Shown here: positions 46,541 to 59,217 of the stretch, piece by piece
How positions within the stretch are numbered: position 1 is the stretch's first letter
How the letters are laid out: each line of letters opens with the position of its first letter
NCBI GenBank assembly: GCA_029582155.1
Contig: CM055911.1
Location: 27,245,452-27,309,451 of the forward strand
Source: Panopea generosa
Lineage: Eukaryota; Mollusca; Bivalvia; Adapedonta; Hiatellidae
Length of the DNA: 64,000 nt
Direction of reading: 5' to 3'
The notes under the pieces: generated by a model
What the model was told of the DNA's origin: nothing
Database searches by the model: none
Seen by the model: the letters and a program-made list of their open reading frames with translations, nothing else
Translations under genes and position numbers: made by a program

Positions 46541-46649
46541 AGTCAAGTACAACGTAGGAAGTGTGAAATAAGAATAAAAAAAAACAAGAAAAAATACAAC
46601 AAGTCTTGCTTTTATATTTGTAAAAATTATTTCAGCTCGATTGCGAAGA

Positions 46650-46790
46650 ATTTGAACCGTTGTTGAGTCTGCTTCCTGGGTAGAATGTTTTTTTAGAGGC
46701 ATAGGGTCGAGTTATGGATCGAACCTGCAACCTCTGGCGTGGATGGCAAACACTATATCCACTTACCTACTGCTCCGCAAGTCTTGCATT
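46650..46790 (-). mobile_element. SINE family E
   Basis: GCTTCCTGGGTAGAATG, AGAGGCATAGGGTCGAG, GGATCGAACCTGCAACCTCT and GGCAAACACTATATCCACTT; the same parts in the same order as 43905-44080. Confidence 0.6.
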
Positions 46791-48110
46791 TTAAAAAGAC
46801 ATCCCATTTTCTATTAAAATAATATAAATTATAATGAGATATAAATGATACTTTTATAAAATTTCATTTTTGCTTTTTATTACGTTTTAATATCACTTAT
46901 AGCGGTTTTGGAACACCAAAATAAATTGGATGGGTATATTACTGTATATTTGTGTAAAATGTTTTTTTCTAATATCTTTGCCGAGTGGCGTATGAAAGTG
47001 TAGTTAGAGTTGGGAGTCGGTCATTTGACCTTTTTTGCTTTCTACGAGTAGTTTACTATTCAGGGAAACCTATTGAATTGATTAATAGCGTAATATTTTT
47101 ATTTCATTAAACTTGAATTTAACTATGAGAGCGATAAATCATATGCGGATGCATGCATTCATGTGTTGGTATAAAAATAAAAATAATATTAATTGGATTA
47201 TTTACATAATCTTAATCAAGCAACATTAAAACCCCTTAGGGATCTAGATGATAGCACTTAGGAGTTTCATATACACATGTAGCACTTTGATGCTGCAAGG
47301 GTCGATTAACAATTGTGTTGTAAATAATACATGTTATTAAAGAAATTGGCGTCGTATTAGACATTTATTGACTTGGATGATCTGAAATTTAACAAAACAT
47401 TTTGTCTAAACGTTTTTATCGAAATAAAAAACAAACCTTTTTTATTTGACATGAGAAGTACGGCCTGCTATCTTAACATTTGCCTTTTTCTATAAAAAGT
47501 TATCGGAAACCATTAGAACTGTGACATCAATTTTATTACTTGTAATCTCCGACGGTTTACTGACTACGTAAACGTGTCATCTGCATTTAATGTTGTCTAG
47601 CCGGTACGTTTAAGTCTCCGCCTAATATTTTTAACCGGAGCACATCCAGAAATAAAAAGTTGAGCAGAATTTATGTGACCACATTTACCGAAAATCCGTT
47701 TTAATAGTACCAAAGATAGTAAAGTGGTTAGCGAAATGTTTAAGAAAGATATAATTGATTTTAAAAATAGAATTATGTTAATGAAGGACATTACACGGTG
47801 TTGCTTCAGTACGGGTGCACTTGTATTGTAAAGAAGTGTAAGAGGTAATGGCTGTTATGATGATTATCATAGTGTGTACAAATTGCAAAAAGTTGTAGCA
47901 GTATAATACTGCAATAAGAACAGTAACTATCAATATCAAATGTATCATTTTATTTTTAAATAAGCGTGTGTTACACAGAATATATTTAACTTTCCTTACT
48001 CGAAAAACTTCATGACCATAATACAACTTTTATATGTATTTTGCCTTCCATGACAATGTGTGTGTATTCTTATTAGTTTTGAATTAATGGCTATGTAAAC
48101 ATATTTTTTT
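46791..48110. other. No supported feature
   Basis: AT-rich. A minus-strand frame at 48026-47778 contains a hydrophobic stretch (MIHLILIVTVLIAVLYCY) but has no partner exon or family match. Confidence 0.3.
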
Positions 48111-48240
48111 TTTGGAACGGTTAGTGGCAAACTTTGCAACAGGGGTATTTAAACTTTGTATAAAGGGAATATTCATTGAGATAACGTTTAAACAATATAA
48201 AATGTGTTTCTGTTTTAACTTTATTCAGTATCAATATTTG

Positions 48241-48453
48241 TTTTCCAAATTATTGCTCTGCAGTGTAGTGATTTCCTATAATCAGCAGATGATAAGGTAC
48301 TTACTAACGAATCAATTACGTCGTAGAGATGAAGATCAATTTATGCCCTCACCCACTGTTCAAGAAAAGTTCTTTTTAACTCATTTGATGCTCACTTTAA
48401 AACAACATCTACATGGAGGAGACAAACCTGACTATCATATCTTAATTGAATGA
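48241..48453 (+). other. Exon-like fragment, unidentified
   Basis: After an acceptor-like GCTCTGCAG at about 48262 the frame reads MIRYLLTNQLRRRDEDQFMP and then EKFFLTHLMLTLKQHLHGGD before a stop at 48453. The composition is protein-like and unlike the neighbouring AT-rich DNA, but I do not recognise it and saw no other exons. It may be a gene remnant. Confidence 0.25.
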
Positions 48454-50750
48454 GTAAGTCGGCAAGTCACCACGTTTATTTAATTATCAAGTCAATAGCA
48501 AACAGAAACAAAATAAGCTGATGCAATTGTATGCCGCCATGCTGTTTTACCTTTCCAATTCATTAGTTACATAATTAACACTTGTGTGACACACTCGCGA
48601 GAGTCGTTGCGAGTGCTTCCTTAGCGGATAATTGCAGTATAAACTGAGAGACGACACGCAGGTTGGCTGTTATGTGCGCTATTTAGAATGCTGTTTTTGT
48701 TCCGGATTAAAGATAAATTCAGTATTATTCTGTTGTTGGTGTTGTTGATTTTGTTGTTTTGAAATGAATCATCGATTTTACAATGGAGGTGACTCTTCGT
48801 GCGAAGGTTTGTGCCAGGACATAAAGTTACGGCAGGTGGTTCTGCTTAGATGTATTCAAAATGTGCCAGCAGCCTTCATCCATGTATAAAATGGTTTAAT
48901 CAGATATTTACACCTGGTTGTATAGATGGATGTATAGATGGAGGTAGACAAAATTGAAAGTATGTGATTAATAATTAATCGCTAGGCTATTATTTGTCCT
49001 CAGAAATGCTTAGATATTCAATTTCAAATCAAATTAAAATCAGTTTACCTAATATTTTTTTAAGAAACGAGCCATTGAATTATTTTTTTAAAAGAAAAGC
49101 ATACATCATTGTCAAACAGATTACAGTTAAAGGTCTTCAAATTTGTTTGATTTTTATTTTTAATTTCACTATAAATGCTTGTTGATTTCAGTGCAAATCG
49201 GATCTATTCTAAACTACTTAGCGCACACATAGACCTACACAAATCTAGGACTACAGAAGTCTAGATTTAAAAAGATGATACCATTCAATACAACGTTGGA
49301 CTATTTCATGTCTTGTAATGAGAAACACTTAATAGTCTACATGAACATTGAATTAATAGTGTATTTTTAAGTTTAACATACGTAGTAGTTATCATTCTGA
49401 TGGCAAAACCCTCGATAGTATACGCCAACTATGCATCATATTTATTATTTCTAGTGACATATAGATTATCGAACAATACATCTACTCTTCAATATACGAT
49501 TACTCCCCTTGGACATTTTTTCGCCATTTACCCTATTAAAGAAAATAATTATTAATAGTGACAATGAGAACGAAAGTTTTACTCAAAACTGCGTATGGTA
49601 AGCTGATTGTTACTAAAACTTGTAAAAATGTAACATTTTGATTGTGTTCCACTTAAAATACAAAAAAAATGACAAAAATGACAAATGATCCAGATGACGT
49701 TTCTGAGGTTATTTTATCTTCAATCATGCTTTAGTTAAAAACTCTATACTTTTCAAAATGGAGGTAAATTTACCTTTAAAGTAGGGGATAAAGTTTTTCC
49801 TCTCAAACATAACTTCTATTCTGAAATATGACAACCCTTGTTTAAAACACATGTATTTCTTTCTATACTGTAGACCCGTGTGTCCAGATACAAAATAACA
49901 CAGTGTAATCAAGTAAAGTATTTAAGTGAGCTAAATGAAAATTCAACATTTTACAATTTATAAGTAAGATTGTGTATTCATGCTTCTTTACCTCTGAAAA
50001 TCTTGGAGTTTTTTGTCTGTTTTTTTGGAGTAATTATCTCTTATCAAAATGTTATCCCGGGCACTGTATCACTGTATATTCACTCGCTCAATTTTGAAAT
50101 CTAAAATGAATTTATTGTGTAAGAGTTTTTTTATTATTTTTATTTTCAAACTTATAATTCTGTTATATGTACAAACTAAATGATTAAAATAATACATATA
50201 CATGTATATTAAAATTGTGAACTGTATGTCTGTAATTGAATATTGAATTTGGATATATATTTTCAATTTTAATACATTTTCGTTTTCTGTTAACTGTAAC
50301 ATTCGGTGTAGGACATTCATCAAAGACGGTTTTATTTGTATTAGATCCCACATAATCCTAACTGATTCTGAATTATTTTATGTCTTAATGACAATGATAA
50401 TTGGAACTTTTTTTAAGCAATGTAGGCCCCCGGCCCATAATACAAAATGTTCAGTAACTACGACATACATCATGTATTATTTAACACAACACACAATAAA
50501 AGTTACATGTCACTATGATGTAGGTTAATGTTAACATTTATCAAGCAGTATTCATATTGCACCATAATGATATTTTGAATATAATAAAATGTTTTTTTAA
50601 CATTTTTAAAATAACTATCAAAACGTTTTGCAAAAGCAATACATATATATTAATGTATACTATAAACTATACTTTTTGTTCAATAAACCTTTTGATACTG
50701 TCTATTCTGAGTGCACCTCAGTTGTTGGGAAGTCAGTTTTGAACTTCTGT
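48454..50750. other. No feature recognised
   Basis: AT-rich DNA. No exon, tRNA or matched repeat. Confidence 0.35.
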
Positions 50751-50754
50751 AAAT

Positions 50755-50882
50755 CGTTCTCCATTTCGTTTCATAGGTAGAGTATTGTTTACGAGATGCC
50801 ATTGGATTGAGTCCTTGGTTCGAACCCTCGACATGTGTTGTGAGCGATCAGCACTGTATCCACAGCGCCACCACCCCGCATA
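50755..50882 (-). mobile_element. SINE family E, degraded
   Basis: The complement of box B (GGTTCGAACCCTCGACATG) and a head complement ending CAGCGCCACCACCCCGC. Weaker than the other two copies. Confidence 0.5.
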
Positions 50883-51996
50883 TGAGTTTATAGGTCACTT
50901 GTTATGTCAAAATCGTTGAAATGACTCTTTCTTTGGCTAAATTCATTATATTAAAGAAAGTTTGCACATATTAATAACCTGTCCTTACTTGAAAAGATGG
51001 ATGTACTCTTTGATAATGTTTCTGGATACTATATCAGGTCCGTTTTTTACTAATTTTTACTCACTAGTTTTAACGTGCCTGCTTTAACATTTGTAACAAA
51101 CAAACAAGATTTCCCCGTTCTTAGTATCCGCCCCCATTCCCTATTCTGCGTAGCACCTTCATGAAAAATAAATCAAATCACGTGATAAGGAAATGCTTTC
51201 GGTAACACATTTTTTTTTCAAAAATAATTTCTTCAAAATATTTATGACCTGTCAAATATTCATATAAATGAGTGGCGATTCTTTTTTTGAGTTTGCAAGC
51301 ACGTTGAATGCACGTGAACTCCCTGCACACCGCACATGCACGTAATGACAGTGACTACAACTGACATAACATACTACAATTAACTGATACTCATCAATCT
51401 ATTAAACTGATCATTTAACATGTCTAACCCAGGAGGGTACATAGATATTATCTCATTGTTAAGTTGGTGTTATCGTATCAACACATATAAAAAACATCAA
51501 AAATAGATTTAGATTGAAGTGGCGTTATCTCGTACAAAGGCGCTGTATTATACAAACTTTATGTGGCGGGACCGTCCTAAGTTTTATCAGGTACGAATCA
51601 TCTGAATATATTAATAATTAATGCAAACTATGTTAACTTGCTATGATTTTGATGTTTATTAAGATACTTATTACTATACTGTAGGTGTATGAATAAATAT
51701 CCAGCTTCATTCGGAAAGACTGGTAGTTGTATAATATGTTAACCGAATAATTGTTGATTTATCTAATTTACTACGTGCTATATCAAACGTTGAAAATATT
51801 ACGAAAGTTCACGTATTTTTAACACACCTCGTCATATTGGTTTGATTTGCGAAGTAAGCACAAAGATTATCTGCTTAGAAACCGCGACTTCTATCATGAG
51901 CGTCAATCATTCAATCTGTTACAATACTGCCCGAATTATTTTGGTGATAGCATCTATCTATTTCGAAAATCGCCTGCATAACTGAAATTATGGGCT
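50883..51996. other. No feature recognised
   Basis: AT-rich; nothing matched. Confidence 0.35.
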
Positions 51997-54915
51997 TGAG
52001 TCTTATTTGGAGCTCTTATAGCTGATATTGCAGGGTTTAGCCCTGTTAGAAGCTATCAAGCCGAGATTGTGGGTTTGGGGAATGTTCAAAGCTATCAAGC
52101 CAAGATTGCGGGGTTGGGCCCAGTTTGGAGCCCTAATAGCTGAGATTGCGGGTTTTAGCCCTGTTTTGAGCTCTTATAGCTGAGATTGTGGGTTAAAGCC
52201 TTGTTTGGAGCTTCTCATAGCTGAGGTGGCGGGTTTGAGCCATGTTTGGAGCTCTCATAGCTGAGATTGCGGGTTTTAGCCCTATTCGAAGCTACTAAGC
52301 CGAGCTGCGAGTTCGAGCCATGTTTGGAGCTCTCATAGCTGATATTGCAGGGTTTAGCCCTGTTAGAAGCTATCAAGCCGAGATTGCGGGATTGGGCCCA
52401 GTTTGGAGCTCTCATAGCTGAGATTGCGGGTTTTAGCCCTGTTTTGAGCTCTTATAGTTGAGATTGTGGGTTAAAGCCTTGTTTGGAGCTTCTCAAAGCT
52501 GAGGTGGCGGGTTTGAGCCATGTTTGGAGCTCTCATAGCTGAGATTGCGGGTTTTAGCCGTATTCGAAGCTATCAAGCTGAGATTGCGGGTTTGGGGAAT
52601 GTTCAAAGCTATCAAGCTGAGATTGCGGGGTTGGGCCCAGTTTGGAACACTAATAGCTGAGATTGCGGGTTTTAGCCCTGTTTTGAGCTCTTATAGCTGA
52701 GATTGTGGGTTAAAGCCTTGTTTGGAGCTTCTCATAGCTGAGGTGGCGGGTTTGAGCCATGTTTGGAGCTCTCATAGCTGAGATTGCGGGTTTTAGCCCT
52801 ATTCGAAGCTATCAAGCCGAGTTGCGAGTTTGAGCCATGTTTGGAGCTCTCATAGCTGATATTGCAGGGTTTAGCCCTGTTTTGAGCTCTTATAGCTGAG
52901 ATTGTGGGTTAAAGCCTTGTTTGGAGCTTCTCATAGCTGAGGTGGCGGGTTTGAGCCATATTTGGAACTCTCATATCTGAGATTGCGGGTTTTAGCCCTA
53001 TTCAAAGCTATCAAGCCGAGATTGCGGGTTTGGGGAATGTTCAAAGCTATCAAGCCGAGATTGCGGGTTTGGGCCCAGTTTGGAGCCCTAATAGCTGAGA
53101 TTGCGGGTTTTAGCCCTGTTTTGAGCTCTTATAGCTGAGATTGTGGGTTAAAGCCTTGTTTGGAGCTTCTCATAGCTGAGGTGGCGGGTTTGAGCCATAT
53201 TTGGAACTCTCATATCTGAGATTGCGGGTTTTAGCCCTATTCAAAGCTATCAAGCCGAGATTGCGGGTTTGGGGAATGTTCAAAGCTATCAAGCCGTGAT
53301 TGCAGGGTTAGGCCCAGTTTGGAGCCCTAATAGCTGAGATTGCGGGTTTTAGCCCTGTTTTGAGCTCTTATTGCTGAGATTGTGGGTTAAAGCCTTGTTT
53401 AGAGCTTCTCGTAGCTGAAGTGGCGGGTTTTAGCCCTGTTTGAAGCTGTCATGGCTGAGATTGTGGGTTAAAACCTTGTTTGGAGCTTCTCATAGCTGAG
53501 GTGGCGGGTTTGAGCCATGTTTGGAGCTCTCATAGCTGAGATTGCGGGTTTTAGCCCTATTCGAAGCTATCAAGCCGAGTTGCGAGTTTGAGCAATGTTT
53601 GGAGCTCTCATAGCTGATATTGCAGGGATTAGCCCTGTTCGAAGCTATCAAGCCGAGATTGGGGGTTTGGGCTATGTTCAAAGCTATCAATCAGAGATTG
53701 TGGGTTTGGGCCCAGTTTGGAGCTCTCATAGCTGAGATTGCGTGTTTTAGCCCTGTTTTGAGCTCTCATAGCTGAGATTGTGGGTTTTAGCCTTGTTTGG
53801 AGCTTCTCATAGCTGAGATGGCGGGTTCGAGCCATGTTTGGAGCTCTCATAGCTGAGATTGCGGGTTTGAGCCATGTTTGGAGCTCTCATAGCTGAGATT
53901 GCGGGTTTGAGCCATGTTTGGAGCTCTCATAGCTGAGATGGCGGGTTTGAGCCATGTTTGGAGCTCTCATAGCTGAGATTGTGGGTTTTAGCCTTGTTTG
54001 GAGCTTCTCATAGCTGAGATGGCGGGTTTGAGCCATGTTTGGAGCTCTCATAGCTGAGATGGCGGGTTTGAGCCATGTTTGGAGCTCTCATAGCTGAGAT
54101 TGCGGGTTTTAGCCCTATTCGAAGCTATCAAGCCGAGATTGCGGGTTTGGGTCCAGTTTGGAGCTCTCATAGCTGAGATTGCAGGTTTGAGCCATGTTTG
54201 GAGCTCTCATAGCTGAGATTGCGGGTTTTAGCCCTATTCGAAGCTATCAAGCCGAGATTGCGGGTTTGGGCACAGTTTGGAGCTCTCATAGCTGAGATTG
54301 CGGGTTTTAGCCCTGTTTTGAGCTCTCATAGCTGAGATTGTGGGTTTTAGCCTTGTTTGGAGCTTCTCATAGCTGAGATGGCGGGTTTGAGCCATGTTTG
54401 GAGCTCTCATAGCTGAGATTGCGGGTTTGAGCCATGTTTGGAGCTCTCATAGCTGAGATTGCGGGTTTGAGCCATGTTTGGAGCTCTCATAGCTGAGATG
54501 GCGGGTTTGAGCCATGTTTGGAGCTCTCATAGCTGAGATTGTGGGTTTTAGCCTTGTTTGGAGCTTCTCATAGCTGAGATGGCGGGTTTGAGCCATGTTT
54601 GGAGCTCTCATAGCTGAGATGGCGGGTTTGAGCCATGTTTGGAGCTCTCATAGATGAGATTGTGGGTTTTAGCCTTGTTTGGAGCTTCTCATAGCTGCGA
54701 TTGCGAGTTTGAGCCTTGTTTGGAGCTCTCATAGCTGACATTGCGGGTTTTAGCCTTGTTTGGAGCTCTCATAGCTGAGATTGCGGTGATAGCCCTGTTT
54801 GGTGCTCTCGTAGCTGAGATTGCAGGTTTGAGCCCTGTTTGGAGATTCGTAGCTTAATTTGCGGGGGTTGAAGCCTGTTTTGAGCTGTTATAGCTGATAT
54901 TGCGGGATTGAGCCA
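51997..54915. repeat. 40-bp satellite with higher-order structure
   Basis: About 72 monomers of 40 bp (TTGGAGCTCTCATAGCTGAG, ATTGCGGGTTTGAGCCATGT) in several variants: GGGTTTTAGCCCTGTT, GTGGGTTAAAGCCTTG, TGGGGAATGTTCAAAGCTAT, TCGAAGCTATCAAGCCGAG. Variants recur in fixed order: a 240-bp period at about 52790-53290 and a 560-bp period (53761 onward equals 54321 onward over about 330 bp with one difference seen). Monomer identity falls at the right edge. Confidence 0.95.
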
Positions 54916-55076
54916 TGTTGTTGCTGTTTAACGGTTGTTGCTGTTGCTGCAACTGAAGTGCTTGTTTAAATGTTGATGTTGCTATTGTTATTTTTGTTGC
55001 TGCTGCATTTGTAGTCTGTAACATTGTTGTTTAAAGTATCTTAATACTGTTGTATTTTGTTGTTAATAATTGTTAC

Positions 55077-55113
<37 letters not shown>

Positions 55114-55815
55114 ACTACTTAAATTATTAGCTAAATGTTGATGTTGTTGTTATTGTTGTTGGTGATGTTGCAATTGTTTTTTTTATTGTTGTTGTTGCTG
55201 TTCGTTTTGTTTTCGTTATGTTTTCTTGTTAATGATTGTTGCTGTTGTTGTTTATTTTGTTTTTGCCGACTTGTTGTTTGAAGTCTCTCTATGTTGTATT
55301 TTGTTGTTATTGATTCTTGCTGTTGTTTTTGTTGTTGTTGTTGCAACTGAATTTATTAGTAAAATGTTGATGTTGTTGTCATTGTCGTTAATGATGTTGC
55401 TGTTGTTGTTTTTAATGTTACTGATTGTTGCAGTGGTTGCTGATCTTGTTATTCAAGTCTGTTAATGTTGTTGGATTTTGTTGCTATTGACCGTAGTTGT
55501 TAATTTGATGTTTTAATGTTGGTGTTCTTGTTATTAATGTTGTTTTTATTGTTGCTGATCGTGTTGTTTAAAGATTCTTAATGCTGTTGTAGTTATAGTT
55601 TGTTGTTATTGATTGTTGCTGTCGTTGACGTAGTTACAAATGAAGTTGTTATTTAAATTTTGATGTTTTTGTTACTGTTGTTGTTGCTTTCGTTGTCCTG
55701 GCTGTTTTTGTTGCTGCTGATGGATGTTGTTGCTGTTCTTTTTGTTTAAAGTCTCTTCATATTGTTATATTTTGTTGTAATGGATTGTTGTTCTTGTTGC
55801 TGCTGCTGCAGCTGA
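54916..55815. repeat. (TTG)n-rich simple repeat region
   Basis: About 900 bp of interrupted TTG/CTG triplets with variants such as TTGTTTAAAGTCTCTTAATG and TGTTGTATTTTGTTG recurring several times. The purest run is 55078-55110. Confidence 0.9.
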
Positions 55816-56039
55816 TATTGATACACAAACATCCCTGGTGGTGGCATGTTCTATGAAAGTTGAAAAGCCTCTGATTTATTAACACTACCAATATATAAGC
55901 TCACAGACATATATATCTGCACTTAATCAGCAGTTCTAATAAAAATGTGACAATGAGATCCTCACAACAATTTTTCACTATGCTCTATTAAGGCATCTCC
56001 CTGCAATACGAACCGGAAGACAAGTGTTATCTGCACGAT

Positions 56040-56937
56040 AAAAGGACGCGTGCTTGGTACTGAAATAGCACCAACTCAATGATAAACACACGTTTGGTAC
56101 CTAAATTACACAATTAAATCACATTCGGCACGTTTGGTACCTAAATTACATAAGAAAAGTGTTACCTGCATGATAAAAGGGCAGCCACTAACTGCATGAT
56201 AAGCACAAGTATGATACCTTAATTACACAAATCAAGCACCTACGGCATGTGAAACACACGTTGGATACCTACATCACAATAAGAAAAGCATCAACTGTAT
56301 GACAAGCACAAGTTTTGTACCTATATTACACATTTATAGCATCTACAGCGTGAGAACCAGATGTTTGGTACCTAAATTACACAAGACACGCACCAACTTC
56401 ATGATATGCACACGTTTGATACCTAAGTTACACAATTAAAGCACCTACGGCATGAGAACCACATGTTTGGTACCTAAATAACACAAGGCAAGCGCTACCT
56501 GCTTGATAATCTCGTTTTTTGTACTTACATTACACAAGACAAGCATCAACCGCACATTTGATACCTAAATTACAAAAGTCAAGCACCAACTGCATGATAT
56601 GCACACGATTGTTACATACATTGCATAAGAGAAGTACCAACTGCATGATAAGCACGTGATCATACTTAAATAACACAAGACAAGCACCAACCATATAAGA
56701 ACCACATGTTTGATACCTAAATTACACAAGACAGGCACCAACCACATGATATGCAAACGTTTGATACCTAAATTACACAATTAAAGCACCTACGGCATGA
56801 GAACCACACGTTTTGGCCCTAAATTTCACATTGCAAGCGCTGTCTGCTTAATAATCTCGTGTTTGGTACGCAAATTACACAAGACAAGCACAAACCGCAC
56901 GAGAGCCACACGTTCGATACCATAAATATACATGACA
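56040..56937. repeat. About 55-60-bp irregular minisatellite
   Basis: Units share CACGTTTGGTACCTAAATTA, CACAAGACAAGCACC, AACTGCATGATAAGCACA and GGCATGAGAACCACA. Unit length varies and some parts are swapped or missing, which suggests an old array shaped by recombination. Confidence 0.85.
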
Positions 56938-56939
56938 AT

Positions 56940-57835
56940 TTTCTTTTCACATTAAATTTTCTCTCGTGATATTCAACATCCTCACTTGACACACCATTTT
57001 CTTACTCGCCACTTAATTTTCCTGTTCGATATTCAGCATCCTTACTTTACATTTGATTTTCTTACTCGATACTTAATTGATTTACTTAACAGTCGAAGGT
57101 CTTTCACTTGATTTTCTTACTTGATACCCAACATCCTTACTTGATGTTTGGTTTTCTTACTCAATACTCAACTTCATTACTCAGCCTTCGATTTCGTTAC
57201 TCAATACACTGTTCCTACTCAACACTCAATGTGTCTTTCTCGACACTAGACTTTCTCACTCAATACTCAATATCCGTTCTTGACACTTTACTTTTTTTAT
57301 TGATACTCAATTTTCTTACTCGACATTCAATTTATTACTCAATACTTTTTTTCCTTATGCAACAACTGAGTAACAGCACTCGATTTTCTTCATACTCAAC
57401 ATCCTCACTTGACATAAAACTACATTACTCAATACTTGTTTTTCCGAAAGTTTGGCAATGGTTAACTTCCTTACTCTACATTCAATTTTCTTTTTGATGT
57501 CAATGCGTGATTTTCTTACTAAAAACATAAAAAATTCACTCAATCACTTGATTGTCTTACCTCATACACAACATTGTAACTTGAAATTTGATTTCCTTAT
57601 TCAACATTTGACAATACAGGTTTTCAGTCGATACAAAGGAATCTTACTCTGCACTTGATTTCATTACTCGGTACTTGAGTTTCTAATTTATATATAATAT
57701 TCAGCATCCTTACTCGGCATGTGATTTTATTATTTGATACTTAATTATGTAAAATGCATCTTGTATTCTTACATGATATTTGATTTTCTATGACGCTTGA
57801 CTTTCTTACTAGACATTCAATTTTCGTATTCGAAG
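56940..57835. repeat. Degenerate 17-25-bp tandem repeat
   Basis: Repeating TTACTCGACACTCAATTTTC-like units (variants TTACTTGACATTTGATTTTC), highly diverged. It grades into the regular 24-bp array to the right. Confidence 0.8.
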
Positions 57836-58160
57836 CTTGACATTCCTAAGTACTCGACAGTTGACATTCCTATGTACTCGACGCTTGACATTCCTATGTA
57901 CTCGACGCTTGACATTCCTATGTATTCGACACTTGACATTCCTATGTACTCGACACTTGACTTTCCTATGTACTCGACACTTGACATCCCTATGTACTCG
58001 ACACTTGACTTTCCTATGTACTCGACACTTGACATTCCTATGTACTCGACACTTGACATTCCTATGTACTCGACGTTTGACATTCCTATGTACTCGACGC
58101 TTGACATTCCTATGTATTCGACACTTGATTTTCTCGACACTTGATTTTCTCGACACTTGA
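57836..58160. repeat. 24-bp minisatellite
   Basis: About 12 near-identical units of 24 bp, CTTGACATTCCTATGTACTC plus GACA/GACG. Because 24 is a multiple of three and the unit has no stop in several frames, both strands stay open (for example STLDIPMY octapeptides), which is a by-product. Confidence 0.95.
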
Positions 58161-58358
58161 TTTTCTTATTTGATACTCAATATTGTTACGCAACATTCAA
58201 TTTTCTTAGTCGACATTTTGAGTTTCATGCTCTATACGCAACGTCCTTATTCGATATTCAATTTCCTTATTTGACACTTTATTGCTAACTTGACGCTTGA
58301 TTTTCTTATGCGACGCTTGATTTTCTTACGTTTGGGTTCTCCATCTAAGTCGCCGTCC
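58161..58358. repeat. Continuation of the degenerate tandem repeat
   Basis: Diverged units of the 56940-57835 type (TTGATTTTCTTATGCGACGC) up to the SINE. Confidence 0.7.
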
Positions 58359-58359
58359 C

Positions 58360-58502
58360 AAGATCACACCGCCAAGGTCGTAGGTTCGAGTCCCGCTCGC
58401 TCCAAAAAACTTTATGTAAGAACGTTTCCAGTTACTTGTGGAAGGATGGTGGTTCTATTCAGTCTGACTCAGTCTGAGGTCTTCCTCCACCAGTAAAACT
58501 TT
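58360..58502 (+). mobile_element. SINE family B
   Basis: CGTAGGTTCGAGTCCCGCTC (box B), CAGTTACTTGTGGAAGGATG and TCTGAGGTCTTCCTCCACCA; the head is partly missing and the tail is cut after CCAGTAAAACT. Confidence 0.7.
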
Positions 58503-58629
58503 TTTGTAATCGAACTTAAATAAATTACGTGTAGTATAAACCGATCCTTAGATTCTCACATATCGATACAAATGAAAATATATGTACGCGAACCAAAATG
58601 TGCGATCATGTATTGTATTGTATGTTGTT

Positions 58630-58795
58630 GTTGTTTTTGCTGTATGGTCGCTTTCAATAACTGTTCAATCATATCGCACACTGGATTATCACTCCGCAGA
58701 CACATGGTAGGATACCCCAACCGGTCACATTATACTGAGGCTTGGCCGACCAAACCTAGAGCTAGCATATGAATGCTGAGTGCCAAGCGACGAAA
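58630..58795 (-). mobile_element. SINE family C, 3' part
   Basis: The complement of the 26827-27104 body: TTGTTGTTGTTTTTG tail, CGCAGACACATGGTAGGATA, CCCCAACCGGTCACATTATA, TGAGGCTTGGCCGACCAAAC. The tRNA head is missing. Confidence 0.65.
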
Positions 58796-59181
58796 CTTCA
58801 GGTACAATTTTCATATAGTTGGTATAGTCCGGCCGTAACTCAAGTTAGGAAAGTCAAAGATTCAATATATTATTTTGGCATAGATATCTTTTTGGCAATG
58901 CAGGTCATTGAGTATACGTATATAGGCATGGTATATTGGGAAAAAATGTTTTCTAGCCAACTTTTAGATTTTGAAAAAAAAACCGTCAAATTTTCCATGA
59001 CAAACCAACGTCATTGATATATTATATATTACACTAGGTTAATATAAAACATATGTCATGGGTTTATTATTACACTCTGGCATAATAAATTATGTGATAT
59101 AGAATAATTTTACACGGACATAATTACCTAAAGTTTGTAATACGCAAACGTAAATATTTTGTAAAATACATTTGCAGGAAG
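58796..59181. other. No feature recognised
   Basis: Downstream flank of the C1q gene; AT-rich, no repeat matched. Confidence 0.35.
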
Positions 59182-59187
59182 TTTATT
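59182..59187 (-). terminator. AATAAA poly(A) signal of the C1q gene
   Basis: The minus strand reads AATAAA 30 nt after the C1q stop codon (59220-59218), a normal distance. Confidence 0.7.
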
Positions 59188-59217
59188 ATACAGAGTGCGT
59201 GCGCATACTTTTCCGAT

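Noticed and set aside
47778-48026. Membrane-anchored first exon on the minus strand
   Set aside because: A hydrophobic stretch only; no donor of quality and no further exon.
52215-53850. Minus-strand frames with SYESSKHGSN repeats
   Set aside because: Short open stretches of the 40-bp satellite, which is not a multiple of three, so the frame cannot persist.
57797-58160. STLDIPMY octapeptide repeat protein and its minus-strand counterparts
   Set aside because: The 24-bp unit keeps both strands open; no start context, signal or exon support.
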